A program made the position numbers and the translations under genes. A stretch of 64,000 nt of DNA from Dinoroseobacter sp042096155 (GTDB lineage: Bacteria > Pseudomonadota > Alphaproteobacteria > Rhodobacterales > Rhodobacteraceae): positions 14,281-78,280 of the forward strand of contig JBELMC010000002.1 of the NCBI GenBank assembly GCA_042096155.1, given 5' to 3'. Of this stretch, positions 53,796 through 62,200 are shown piece by piece. Each line of letters opens with the position of its first letter. Positions within the stretch are counted from its first letter, which is position 1. The notes below the pieces were generated by a model. It was not told where the DNA came from. It saw only the letters and a program-made list of their open reading frames with translations, and did not search any database.

Positions 53796-54287
53796 ATGAA
53801 AATTTCACGCAGATTGGCGGTGATCGGCGGCGCCTTGGCACTTGGCGGCTGCTCAATTTCTAGACCATACCGTGGGCCCCAGGCGACGCGGATTGTCGTA
53901 TTGAAAGCCAAGCGGCGAATGTATCTGCTGCGTGGTGACAAAGTGCTGAAAAAATACCGGATCCATCTTGGGTTTGCACCAATCGGTCACAAGCAAGTCG
54001 AGGGCGATGGCAAAACACCTGAGGGTCGCTATTATATCGATCGGCGGAACCCGAATTCGAAGTTCCATCGAAGCCTGGGGATTTCATATCCCAACCCTGT
54101 CGACCGCGCCCGTGCCGCCGCGTTGGGCCAAAGCCCCGGTGGAGATATCTTCATCCACGGCCAGAAGGCGCCACAAATTCCCAATGAGGGCAATTGGACA
54201 TTGGGATGTATTTCGGTCACAAATCGCGAGATTGAACAGATTTATGGGATGGTGGGCAAAGGCACACCGATCGACATTTATCCCTGA
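53796..54287 (+). CDS. L,D-transpeptidase (YkuD) lipoprotein
   Basis: The 163-residue product has a signal with a lipobox (GALALGGCS) and a YkuD domain with the catalytic motif IFIHGQ...NWTLGCISVTN (His and Cys). Such enzymes make 3-3 peptidoglycan crosslinks or attach proteins to the wall. Start ATG 53796 follows GAGG; ATG 53769 is possible. Its 3' end overlaps the CAP-domain gene by 10 bp. Confidence 0.9.
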   Translation: MKISRRLAVIGGALALGGCSISRPYRGPQATRIVVLKAKRRMYLLRGDKVLKKYRIHLGFAPIGHKQVEGDGKTPEGRYYIDRRNPNSKFHRSLGISYPNPVDRARAAALGQSPGGDIFIHGQKAPQIPNEGNWTLGCISVTNREIEQIYGMVGKGTPIDIYP

Positions 54288-54808
54288 ACCTGTGCATCTT
54301 CGCTCGGCGTTGCCGTGTTCAACACCCACCAAAGGCGGCCATTGGGCTCCTGATGCCAGGCAAATCCCATGTCAACCGCGTCTGAATCCAGCAAAATGTC
54401 GCGCGCGTTGTCATCTTCCATCCATGCCGCGAGGGTCTCGAGTTCGGTCTCAAAAGTTTCCGAGATCAGCTCGCCTTTGAACAAGCCTGTGTAGCCTGTG
54501 CGCGACACGCGTTGAAGAGGCGACGATCCGTCAGAGCCGAAATGCCAGGGACGGTTCTGTAACGACATATCTTGCGCGTGGGTCTTGGCGGCCGCTGTCA
54601 GCTGCGCGTTCAGAGTTAGGTCTGGCACATCAGCAGCTTGACGTAGCGCGTTGACCGAATCGAGCATCCCAAAACTTACAGCTGCGACATCATCGATCGT
54701 ATAAACCCGCGGCAAAGGCTTCCCATCGGAACCCAAAGTTGGCGGCGGAGGTGCACATCCGGTCAGCCCCAAAACCAAAACGAAGAATGAAAATGCTAAG
54801 CGACCCAT
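54278..54808 (-). CDS. CAP-domain (SCP/PR-1-like) lipoprotein
   Basis: The 176-residue protein starts with a lipoprotein signal (MGRLAFSFFVLVLGLTGCA) and has the CAP fold features LNAQLTAAAKTHAQDMSLQNRPWHFGSDGSSP (a first histidine) and ARDILLDSDAVDMGFAWHQEPNGRLWWVLN. Function of bacterial CAP lipoproteins is mostly unknown. It is flanked by two L,D-transpeptidase genes. Confidence 0.85.
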   Translation of the reverse strand: MGRLAFSFFVLVLGLTGCAPPPPTLGSDGKPLPRVYTIDDVAAVSFGMLDSVNALRQAADVPDLTLNAQLTAAAKTHAQDMSLQNRPWHFGSDGSSPLQRVSRTGYTGLFKGELISETFETELETLAAWMEDDNARDILLDSDAVDMGFAWHQEPNGRLWWVLNTATPSEDAQVQG

Positions 54809-54977
54809 ATGTCCGGACCTTTTCTGCCTATCGCTTCATAGCTGCAAACCATTGGGAATAGAAAGAGAAACCTCGGCAAGTGTCGATCTAACATTCCTTT
54901 GATTTGCGAAATGATAAGGTTTGATACATATCACGATGACAGCAGATTTTGTATTTACAGTCGTTCGGAGCAATTGC

Positions 54978-55580
54978 ATGAAACCTTTCAATTCCCAGCG
55001 CCTGTCGCGACGGGCTTTTCTGGCCACTGGCGCTGCGGCCTTGTCTGGAACACACACGCTTGCACAAGAGGCCGTCCCCGACGAGACCGAACTGGAACCT
55101 GAGATTACCACAACCGTGCGGCGAAACACATCGGCGTTCCGCGCCTTAGATTGGCACCCCTATTTTGAAAATCTCGACAAAGGTGCGATTTTGGTTGATA
55201 TCGAAAGTCGCGCCCTGCATTTTTGGTCCGCCGATGAAAGTCTTTATAAATTATACCCGACATCTGTACCTCTGTCGGAAGATCTGACCCGCCGGGGCCG
55301 GACCCGCGTGACGCGCAAAGTCGAAGGACCAAGCTGGCGCCCGACCCCCGCAATGCGGAAACGTAACCCCGATTGGCCAGAATTTGTCGGCCCCGGCCCA
55401 GAAAATCCATTGGGCAGCCATGCCCTGTATCTCAGCTGGACCTATTATCGAATTCATGGGACTCACGACACGCGTAAGATTGGTCGACGGTCATCCAATG
55501 GTTGCATCGGATTGTTTAATGAACAGATCGCAGAATTGTTCGATTTGGCAAATGTCGGCACGCAAGTGTTGCTAATTTGA
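54978..55580 (+). CDS. L,D-transpeptidase (YkuD) with Tat-type signal
   Basis: The 200-residue product has a twin-arginine-like signal (LSRRAFLATGAAALSG) followed by a YkuD domain with the catalytic stretch YRIHGTHDTRKIGRRSSNGCIGL. It resembles the larger secreted family (ErfK/YbiS). Start ATG 54978; the frame is open to 54921. It lies with the other wall-related genes at 53796-55580. Confidence 0.9.
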   Translation: MKPFNSQRLSRRAFLATGAAALSGTHTLAQEAVPDETELEPEITTTVRRNTSAFRALDWHPYFENLDKGAILVDIESRALHFWSADESLYKLYPTSVPLSEDLTRRGRTRVTRKVEGPSWRPTPAMRKRNPDWPEFVGPGPENPLGSHALYLSWTYYRIHGTHDTRKIGRRSSNGCIGLFNEQIAELFDLANVGTQVLLI

Positions 55581-55736
55581 CGACATTGTCGAAAGCCGCG
55601 TGGGACAGCGTTTTTCGGGCCATTGCATTTGCGAATCTGACCTGTTTTAACGGCACTACGAGGTTTAGTCTTAAGACCGACCACTAGATGTGGTATAGTC
55701 AATCACCTGGTCGGTTATTTCTTGGAGGGAATCATC

Positions 55737-55913
55737 ATGAAAAAACTCGCACTCGCAGCAGCCTTTTCGCTTGCAGCAACGTCCGTCTTCGCTGGCGGTC
55801 TGGATATACCGGTGATTGAGCCGGTGGTTGTCGTTGAGGATACATCGTCCTCCTCGCCAATGATTGTTATCCCACTGTTGCTTTTGGCCCTGGTTGCAGC
55901 CGCTTCTAACTAA
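55737..55913 (+). CDS. Small exported peptide with C-terminal hydrophobic segment
   Basis: This 58-residue product has a signal peptide (MKKLALAAAFSLAATSVFAGG), a short acidic middle (DIPVIEPVVVVEDTSSSS) and a hydrophobic end (PMIVIPLLLLALVAAASN). GGAGG precedes the ATG at 55737, and a strong terminator follows, so it is a separate transcript. Similar short proteins occur before hemH in related bacteria as I recall, but I know no function. It may be a tail-anchored envelope peptide. Confidence 0.8.
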   Translation: MKKLALAAAFSLAATSVFAGGLDIPVIEPVVVVEDTSSSSPMIVIPLLLLALVAAASN

Positions 55914-55932
55914 GTTAGAAACAATCTGTAAG

Positions 55933-55968
55933 AAAAAGGCCACTGTGATGAAAACAGTGGCCTTTTTT
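55933..55968. terminator. Bidirectional Rho-independent terminator
   Basis: AAAAAGGCCACTGT pairs with ACAGTGGCCTTTTTT around a short loop (GATGAAA), giving a 14-bp stem flanked by A and T runs. It would end both the small-peptide transcript (plus) and the hemH operon (minus). Confidence 0.92.
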
Positions 55969-55999
55969 ACATTTCTGAACGTGAAAACTGCGCTTTTGA

Positions 56000-57067
56000 T
56001 CAGGCGCGGGGTTTGATCCACCCACTCAAATTTTCTTCGACGACTTGAGCCAACGCAGAAATATGTGCTTCGTTGTCGTTCAGACACGGAATATATGTGA
56101 ACTGCTCACCACCCGCATGCTCGAAGCTTTCTTTGATCTCTTCATTGATTTCTTCCAAGGTCTCGATGCAATCGGCAGAAAACGCGGGAGCACAGACCGC
56201 AATTTTTGTTTTGCCTTGCTCCGCGAGACGCGCAACTTCCTCCACCGTGTAAGGCTGAAGCCATTCTTCTGGCCCAAACCGACTTTGGAATGTCGTTACC
56301 ACCTCTGTTTCTGGCCAACCAAGTCGCTCGCGCAAAAGCCGTGTGGTTTTTTGGCATTGGCAATGATACGGGTCACCTTCCATCAAGTAGCGTTTTGGAA
56401 CACCATGGTAACTGGCGACCAGAACATCGGGGCGATCATTTATCGTTTCATAGGCGCGCTCGATCGACTGAGCCAGCGCTTCAATATACATCGGATGCTC
56501 ATAATACGGATCGACGATGCGGGCAGTTGGCTGCCACTTGATCCCCATCAAAGCGCGAAAGAACTGGTCGTTGGCAGTGGCAGAGGTCGCACCCGCATAA
56601 TGGGGATAAAGCGGGAAAAACAGGATCTTTTGGCACCCTTGGGCGAGCAATGCGTCAACTTTTGATTTCGTGGATGGGTTTCCATAGCGCATACAGTAAT
56701 CGACCACGACCTGATCACCATACCGTTTTCCCAGGGCCTCGGCCATTTTGGTTGTTTGAGCTTTGGTGATCGTCGCCAGCGGACTTTCATTGGCCTCATG
56801 ATTCCAAATGGATTGGTAGTTTTTACCCGAACTGAACGGTCGCTTTGTCAGAATAATCAGCTGCAGGAGAGGCTGCCAAAGCCAGGGCGAATAGTCGATG
56901 ACGCGACGGTCGCTGAGAAACTCGTTCAAATACCGTCGCATCGACCAGTAATCATAATTGTCTGGTGTGCCAAGATTGGCCAAAAGCACGCCGATTTTAC
57001 CAAAGCGCACTTTCGGGTGGTCGGATGGGGAGTGGTTAAGCGAACCTTGCTGCATCATATTCATCAT
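56000..57067 (-). CDS. hemH: Ferrochelatase
   Basis: HemH inserts Fe2+ into protoporphyrin IX, competing with Mg-chelatase for substrate. The 355-residue product has the family blocks GVLLANLGTPDNYDYWSMRRYLNEFLSD, VASYHGVPKRY (metal-binding histidine) and FQSRFGPEEWLQPYT. It overlaps the upstream methyltransferase stop as ATGA. Its presence close to crtA-bchIDO is notable but may be chance. Confidence 0.96.
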   Translation of the reverse strand: MMNMMQQGSLNHSPSDHPKVRFGKIGVLLANLGTPDNYDYWSMRRYLNEFLSDRRVIDYSPWLWQPLLQLIILTKRPFSSGKNYQSIWNHEANESPLATITKAQTTKMAEALGKRYGDQVVVDYCMRYGNPSTKSKVDALLAQGCQKILFFPLYPHYAGATSATANDQFFRALMGIKWQPTARIVDPYYEHPMYIEALAQSIERAYETINDRPDVLVASYHGVPKRYLMEGDPYHCQCQKTTRLLRERLGWPETEVVTTFQSRFGPEEWLQPYTVEEVARLAEQGKTKIAVCAPAFSADCIETLEEINEEIKESFEHAGGEQFTYIPCLNDNEAHISALAQVVEENLSGWIKPRA

Positions 57068-57918
57068 TCGGTCTTTCCAGAGCGGTGCGCGTCGTTAACA
57101 GGTTTCTCGGCAAGATCAAACTCTGTCCCGCCGAGCGCGTCCGCAAGTCGGGTGGTGGCTGATCCGGGCCGCAGAGGCTTGGGTTGGTGATCCGAGGGGG
57201 CCCATCCTGTTAAAAACACCAAATCAAAGGTCGCTTGAATACGGCCCTCGTTGGTTGCAAAGGTTTCGGCATAAATTCGTGCCGCGTCCTCAAACATACG
57301 GGCAGGTACCGGCTTTGGATCACGCGCGGCCAAGGCATTTGTTTCACCCATGGCCCGCAAATCTTTCATGAGTGCATATAGATCTTTATATTCAACAATT
57401 TGAATGAAATGATCCGCAACCGGCAAGGCGAAACCGGCGCGCTGCAAAAGACTGCCAAGATCGCGCAATTCGCCCATTGGTGCGACTCGAGGGCTCAGTC
57501 CTCCCCGCAAATTCGTCTCCGCTTGCGCCAAAACGCTGCGCAGCTCTTGCAGGGTCTGACCTCCAAAACTAGCGGTCAAAAGCAAGCCATCTTCAACCAA
57601 AGCGTGTCGACATTGGACCAATTGCCCGACAGGATCATCCGCCCAATGCAACGCCATCGCGTGAATGACCAAATCATATGTCTTGGGTTCCAGCGTCAAA
57701 TGATCGTGATCCGCAACGACCTGCGCATCCGGAAAGGCGGTTTGCCAAAAATCGAGGTGCCCCGTCACAATTCCGATCTTTTTAAACGTTCTGTTAACCT
57801 CGTTCAGTCTTTCCTGAATTTCAGTACGGGCAAGCGCATGCAGAAACATGGCATCCGGTTTGACGCGGGTCCGGTGGGCGGCAAGTGCACCGCGATGAGT
57901 TAAGACAGGGCGGGTCAT
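57064..57918 (-). CDS. SAM-dependent methyltransferase, BioC/NDUFAF5-like
   Basis: The 284-residue product has a class I methyltransferase fold: acidic loop AQVVADHDHLTL, YDLVIHAMALHWADDPVGQLVQCRHALVEDGLLL and GETNALAARDPKPV near the end, as in BioC-like and NDUFAF5-like proteins. The glycine-rich SAM motif is weak (IGIVTGHLDF), so activity is uncertain. Start ATG 57918 (MTRPVLTHR); ATG 57930 is possible. It is divergent from comF. Confidence 0.8.
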   Translation of the reverse strand: MTRPVLTHRGALAAHRTRVKPDAMFLHALARTEIQERLNEVNRTFKKIGIVTGHLDFWQTAFPDAQVVADHDHLTLEPKTYDLVIHAMALHWADDPVGQLVQCRHALVEDGLLLTASFGGQTLQELRSVLAQAETNLRGGLSPRVAPMGELRDLGSLLQRAGFALPVADHFIQIVEYKDLYALMKDLRAMGETNALAARDPKPVPARMFEDAARIYAETFATNEGRIQATFDLVFLTGWAPSDHQPKPLRPGSATTRLADALGGTEFDLAEKPVNDAHRSGKTE

Positions 57919-57953
57919 AGGCGCGTCCATATATGTAGAATGGCAGGTAGAAG

Positions 57954-58700
57954 ATGAACCAGATTTTGCAAACCGCGTTGAGTGCAATTTACCCACCACA
58001 ATGCGCGATTTGTGCCGCAAATGTCAGTACACCATTTGGTATATGCGCTGGATGCCTGCCGAACATGCCGTTTATCACTGGCGCATCCTGTCGCGCATGT
58101 GGTGTTCCTGTTGCGGCATCTGGCGATGAGACGGATCTGATATGCGAAGATTGCCATGCGCTGGATCGGCCCTGGGTTGAGGGACGATCTGTGCTAATTT
58201 ACAAAGGCTTGGCGCGACGACTGGTCCTGGCTCTCAAACACGGAGATCGCATGGATTTAGCGCGAACAGCTGGTCCATGGCTGGCCAGATGCGCCGCTCC
58301 AATGATCCATGAAGACACGGTCTTGGTCCCGGTTCCCTTGCACCGTTGGCGATTGTTCGAGCGCCGCTACAATCAAGCGGGCCTGCTGGTGCAAGCGCTC
58401 GCACGCGAATTGGGTTGTGCCAATCGAGTCTGCCTTACAGTACTCGAGCGACCTGAGGCCACGCCAACGACCGATCAAAAGAGCCTCGATACTCGATTTT
58501 CTATGATGCAAGGTGCGATTGTGCCGTCCGCAACGCATGCAGATCGTTTGAAAGGGCGCTCCGTCCTGATCGTTGACGATGTGATGACCAGCGGCGCGAC
58601 ATTTACAGCGGCAACCGAGGCCGCCTATGCCGCCGGGGCCTCCGAAGTTCGGGTGTTGTCATTGGCCCGGACTGTCAAAGGAGATCCGACGGAAGTGTAA
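57954..58700 (+). CDS. ComF-family phosphoribosyltransferase-like protein
   Basis: The 248-residue product has N-terminal zinc-type cysteines (CAICAA...CAGC...CRACG...CEDC) and a PRPP-binding loop VLIVDDVMTSGATF, as in ComF/GntX proteins. It may aid DNA uptake or nucleotide salvage. In many relatives comF is followed by grxC; here crtA follows and grxC lies 20 kb upstream. Confidence 0.9.
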   Translation: MNQILQTALSAIYPPQCAICAANVSTPFGICAGCLPNMPFITGASCRACGVPVAASGDETDLICEDCHALDRPWVEGRSVLIYKGLARRLVLALKHGDRMDLARTAGPWLARCAAPMIHEDTVLVPVPLHRWRLFERRYNQAGLLVQALARELGCANRVCLTVLERPEATPTTDQKSLDTRFSMMQGAIVPSATHADRLKGRSVLIVDDVMTSGATFTAATEAAYAAGASEVRVLSLARTVKGDPTEV

Positions 58701-58728
58701 GCTTTTTCTTCCACTCTGACCCGGAGTG

Positions 58729-58746
58729 TGTCAGACTAAGTTGACA
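58729..58746. promoter_or_regulatory. PpsR operator upstream of crtA
   Basis: TGTCAGACTAAGTTGACA fits TGT-N12-ACA with full TGTC...GACA arms. It lies 27 bp before the proposed crtA start, so the crtA-bchIDO part keeps PpsR control although it is separated from the rest of the cluster. Confidence 0.82.
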
Positions 58747-58773
58747 CCAACCCGAGTCCGTAGGAGTGGTCCG

Positions 58774-59487
58774 ATTCAGACCGTCAGCCTCTCTTTCTAC
58801 CGGTTCGAATCCCTTGCGTCACGTCTTTGGGCATTGACGCAAATGGGGTTTGCCCGGTTCACCTTGCCCAAGACCCCCGGTATCGGGTTCTGGAAGCTGT
58901 GCGGATCGGGCACAGGCGAAGGATTTACACCGATTCCCAATACCGGCGTCTATGCGATCCTTGCGACCTGGGAGGATTTGGCAACAGCGCAGCAACAAAC
59001 CAAACTTGGATCGACCTTTCAGCGATATATCCGGCGGGCTTCGGAAAATTGGACCGTGTTTTTGTCACCCACAGCAGCGCGGGGAAAATGGTCCGGCATA
59101 GAGCCGTTTTCACCCGAATTGACCGAACAACCCGGACCGCTGGCTGCCATGACTCGCGCCACCATCAAGCCCGCCGTTGCGGTACGGTTTTGGAAACATG
59201 TGCCCAGCATTGAAAATGTGATTGGCGACGATCCAAATGTTGCGTTCAAAATCGGGATTGGCGAAGTGCCACTGCTGCATCAGGTCACATTTTCCATTTG
59301 GCCCGATCAGAAATCCATGGCTGAGTTCGCGCGACGCGAGGGCGGCCCTCATGCCAACGCGATCAAAGCCGTCCGACAGGGTGACTGGTTTCGCGAAGAA
59401 CTTTATGCCCGGTTCCGCGTCCTCGGAGAAGCAGGAACCTGGGGCGGCGCCAGCCCGCTGGCGCATCTATCGAAGGATCTGACATGA
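58774..59487 (+). CDS. crtA: CrtA, spheroidene monooxygenase
   Basis: CrtA oxidises spheroidene to spheroidenone under oxygen. The 237-residue product has family blocks ALTQMGFARFTLPKTPGIGFWKLCGSGTGEGFTP and FKIGIGEVPLLHQVTFSIWPD. No ATG precedes the conserved N-terminus (QTVSLSFYRF). An ATT at 58774, seven bases behind AGGAG, stands where a start codon is expected; GTG 58726 and TTG 58741 are in frame but inside or before the operator and lack ribosome sites. It overlaps bchI by 4 bp. Confidence 0.92.
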   Translation: MQTVSLSFYRFESLASRLWALTQMGFARFTLPKTPGIGFWKLCGSGTGEGFTPIPNTGVYAILATWEDLATAQQQTKLGSTFQRYIRRASENWTVFLSPTAARGKWSGIEPFSPELTEQPGPLAAMTRATIKPAVAVRFWKHVPSIENVIGDDPNVAFKIGIGEVPLLHQVTFSIWPDQKSMAEFARREGGPHANAIKAVRQGDWFREELYARFRVLGEAGTWGGASPLAHLSKDLT

Positions 59488-60488
59488 CCCATCCGTTCCC
59501 GTTTTCTGCCATTGTTGGTCAAGATGAAATGAAGCAGGCCATGATCCTGACGGCAATCGATCCGGGTATAGGCGGGGTGTTGGTGTTTGGCGATCGCGGG
59601 ACAGGAAAGTCGACTTCGGTGCGCGCCTTGGCTGCTTTATTGCCCCCAATCGACGCAGTAAAAGGGTGCCCTTGCAACTCCTCTCAACCCGAAGATTGCC
59701 CCGAGTGGGCAAACGTGACCGACCTGTCTTTGGTGCAAAAGCCGACCCCGGTGATTGACCTGCCTTTGGGCGCAACGGAAGATAGGGTCTTAGGTGCGCT
59801 GGATATCGAGCGTGCACTGACGCGTGGTGAAAAAGCATTCGAGCCAGGCCTTCTGGCACGCGCCAATCGTGGCTATCTGTATATAGACGAGGTGAATTTG
59901 CTTGAAGATCACATCGTCGATCTGTTGCTTGATGTATCCGTGTCAGGCGAGAATGTGATCGAACGGGAAGGGTTGTCGATACGCCATCCCGCCAAGTTTG
60001 TACTGGTCGGTTCGGGCAATCCCGAGGAGGGTGAGTTGCGCCCTCAATTGCTTGATCGGTTCGGTCTAAGCGTCGAAGTTACAAGTCCGACCGATATCGA
60101 TCAGCGGATAGAGGTGATCCGCAGACGTGACGCATATGACAGAGATTATGACGGCTTCATGTCGCACTGGCAGATAGAAGACATCGCCCTGCGCAATCGG
60201 ATTATTGCGGCGCGCGAAACGTTGAAAATCATGGAAACACCCAATGAGGCGCTGCGTGATTGTGCACAATTATGCGTCACATTGGGTGCAGATGGGTTGC
60301 GGGGGGAGCTTACATTGCTGCGTGCAGGCCGTGCCGTTGCCGCATTTGCAGGTACAAATGTGCTCAAGCGCGCGCATCTTCGCCAGATTGCACCCTCTGC
60401 GCTTCGTCATCGTTTGCGGCGCGATCCATTAGACGAAGCCGGCTCCGGTGCGCGGGTCGAGCGTGCGATCTCAGAAGTCTTTGGATGA
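59484..60488 (+). CDS. bchI: BchI, magnesium chelatase AAA+ ATPase subunit
   Basis: BchI forms the ATP-driven hexamer that with BchD powers Mg insertion by BchH. The 334-residue product has Walker A GDRGTGKST at about 36-44, Walker B YLYIDEVNLLEDH, sensor segment FVLVGSGNPEEGELRPQLLDRFG. Start ATG overlaps the crtA stop; its own stop overlaps bchD. Confidence 0.97.
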   Translation: MTHPFPFSAIVGQDEMKQAMILTAIDPGIGGVLVFGDRGTGKSTSVRALAALLPPIDAVKGCPCNSSQPEDCPEWANVTDLSLVQKPTPVIDLPLGATEDRVLGALDIERALTRGEKAFEPGLLARANRGYLYIDEVNLLEDHIVDLLLDVSVSGENVIEREGLSIRHPAKFVLVGSGNPEEGELRPQLLDRFGLSVEVTSPTDIDQRIEVIRRRDAYDRDYDGFMSHWQIEDIALRNRIIAARETLKIMETPNEALRDCAQLCVTLGADGLRGELTLLRAGRAVAAFAGTNVLKRAHLRQIAPSALRHRLRRDPLDEAGSGARVERAISEVFG

Positions 60489-62200
60489 TATCGCCTGGCG
60501 ACATTGATCCGCTAGAGACCTGGAGCCGTGCCGCCACGGCCGCTGCTTTACTGGCGATTGATCCTGCGGGTTTGAAAGGTCTTTGGCTGCGCGCCCGTGC
60601 TGGGCCCGCGCGCGATCGCCTTGTCGCCGCTATGTGGTCCGTAATGGGCAAAAACGTTCGCCGACTTCCGCTGACAATTTCTGACGAACAACTTTTTGGT
60701 GGAGTCGACTTGTCGGCCACGCTTTCAACCGGACAGCTCGTTCGAAATACGGGTCTTGTGACACGTGGCGCGGTGACGCTGGTTTTGCCAATGGCAGAGC
60801 GGGCGACGCCGGAACTGGCCGCGCGCCTGGCGCAAGCGCTCGATGGTGGTGAAGGACACCGCATTGTTGCACTGGACGAAGGTGCGGAACCCGATGAGCA
60901 TTTGTCCTCTGTGCTGGGTGATCGGCTTGGGCTGCATCTTGATCTCGATGGTCTCGCACTCGCCGATTGTCCGGAGCTTGTGATAAACCCTGATGAGATT
61001 GATGCCGCAAAATCGCGGCTACCAAATGTCAAATTGTCCGATGAAGCTGTTCAAACTGTTGTAATCACCGCATCAAAGCTGGGAATCTTGTCGCTGCGGG
61101 CGCCATTATTGACGCTTGCCGCCGCCCGTGCATCCGCCGCTTTGGAAAGTCACACATATGTCACGGAAGACGATCTGATCCTGGCGACCAAACTCGTTCT
61201 CGCCCCGCGCGCAACGCAGCTTCCGCAACAGACACCCGACGACCCGCCTCAGCCACCAGAAAATCGCGCAGCGCAGGACGTGTCGCAAGAAACCGCTGAT
61301 CAAGACCAAACAGACCAAGACACTTTGCCTCAAGAGATCTTGTTGGAAGCGGCTAAGGCGCTTTTGCCGAAGGATCTTTTGGCGCGTTTGGCAGTTGGAA
61401 AGACGCCTCAGGTGCCAAATACGATGGCAGGATCTGGCGCTGTAAAAAAGGGAAACCGCCGTGGACGTCCAGTGCCATCGCGACCGGGGCGACTGGACGG
61501 AAAATCGCGCGTTGACCTTGTATCAACCCTACGCGCGGCAGCACCTTGGCAAACAATTCGACGCAAACTGACGCCTGCGGCACCGCAAAAAGTACTGATA
61601 CGCGCCGAAGATATTCGTCTTCGACGTTTTCAAGAAAAATCCGATCGTTTGTTGATTTTTACGGTCGATGCGTCCGGGTCTGCAGCGTTCACACGCCTGG
61701 CGGAGGCCAAAGGTGCCGTCGAACTGCTTTTGGCGGAGGCCTATTCACGTCGGGATCACGTCGCTCTGATTTCGTTTCGGGACACTGGGGCTGAGCTTTT
61801 GTTACCACCCACGCGTTCATTGGTGCAGACAAAACGCAGGCTTGCCGGTTTGCCCGGTGGGGGCGGCACCCCACTTGCGGCTGGGCTGAAATCCGCGTTG
61901 GAGCTAGCTGCTCAGAGCCGTATCCGAGGCATGACGCCCTCGATAGCACTTTTGACGGATGGCAAAGCGAATATTGCGCTTGATGGCTCGGCAAACCGAC
62001 CCATCGCAACCGAAGATGCGCACAAAATCGGTCACGCGGTGCGAGGCAGTTTCACACCTGCGCTCGTCATCGATATGAGCCCTCGCCCCCAAAAACAATT
62101 GCGCGAATTGGCAGGCTCTATGGCTGCGCCTTATGTGCCATTGCCGCGCGCCGATAGCGCGCGACTGAGCGCGGCGGTAAATGCCGCATTGACCGAATGA
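60485..62200 (+). CDS. bchD: BchD, magnesium chelatase subunit D
   Basis: BchD links BchI and BchH. The 571-residue product has an N-terminal AAA-like part without a usable Walker A, a Pro/Gln/Asp-rich linker (TPDDPPQPPENRAAQD and following) and a C-terminal integrin-I (VWA) domain with MIDAS motif VDASGSAA. ATG 60485 overlaps the bchI stop; the open frame continues upstream but out of phase with bchI coding. Confidence 0.96.
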   Translation: MISPGDIDPLETWSRAATAAALLAIDPAGLKGLWLRARAGPARDRLVAAMWSVMGKNVRRLPLTISDEQLFGGVDLSATLSTGQLVRNTGLVTRGAVTLVLPMAERATPELAARLAQALDGGEGHRIVALDEGAEPDEHLSSVLGDRLGLHLDLDGLALADCPELVINPDEIDAAKSRLPNVKLSDEAVQTVVITASKLGILSLRAPLLTLAAARASAALESHTYVTEDDLILATKLVLAPRATQLPQQTPDDPPQPPENRAAQDVSQETADQDQTDQDTLPQEILLEAAKALLPKDLLARLAVGKTPQVPNTMAGSGAVKKGNRRGRPVPSRPGRLDGKSRVDLVSTLRAAAPWQTIRRKLTPAAPQKVLIRAEDIRLRRFQEKSDRLLIFTVDASGSAAFTRLAEAKGAVELLLAEAYSRRDHVALISFRDTGAELLLPPTRSLVQTKRRLAGLPGGGGTPLAAGLKSALELAAQSRIRGMTPSIALLTDGKANIALDGSANRPIATEDAHKIGHAVRGSFTPALVIDMSPRPQKQLRELAGSMAAPYVPLPRADSARLSAAVNAALTE

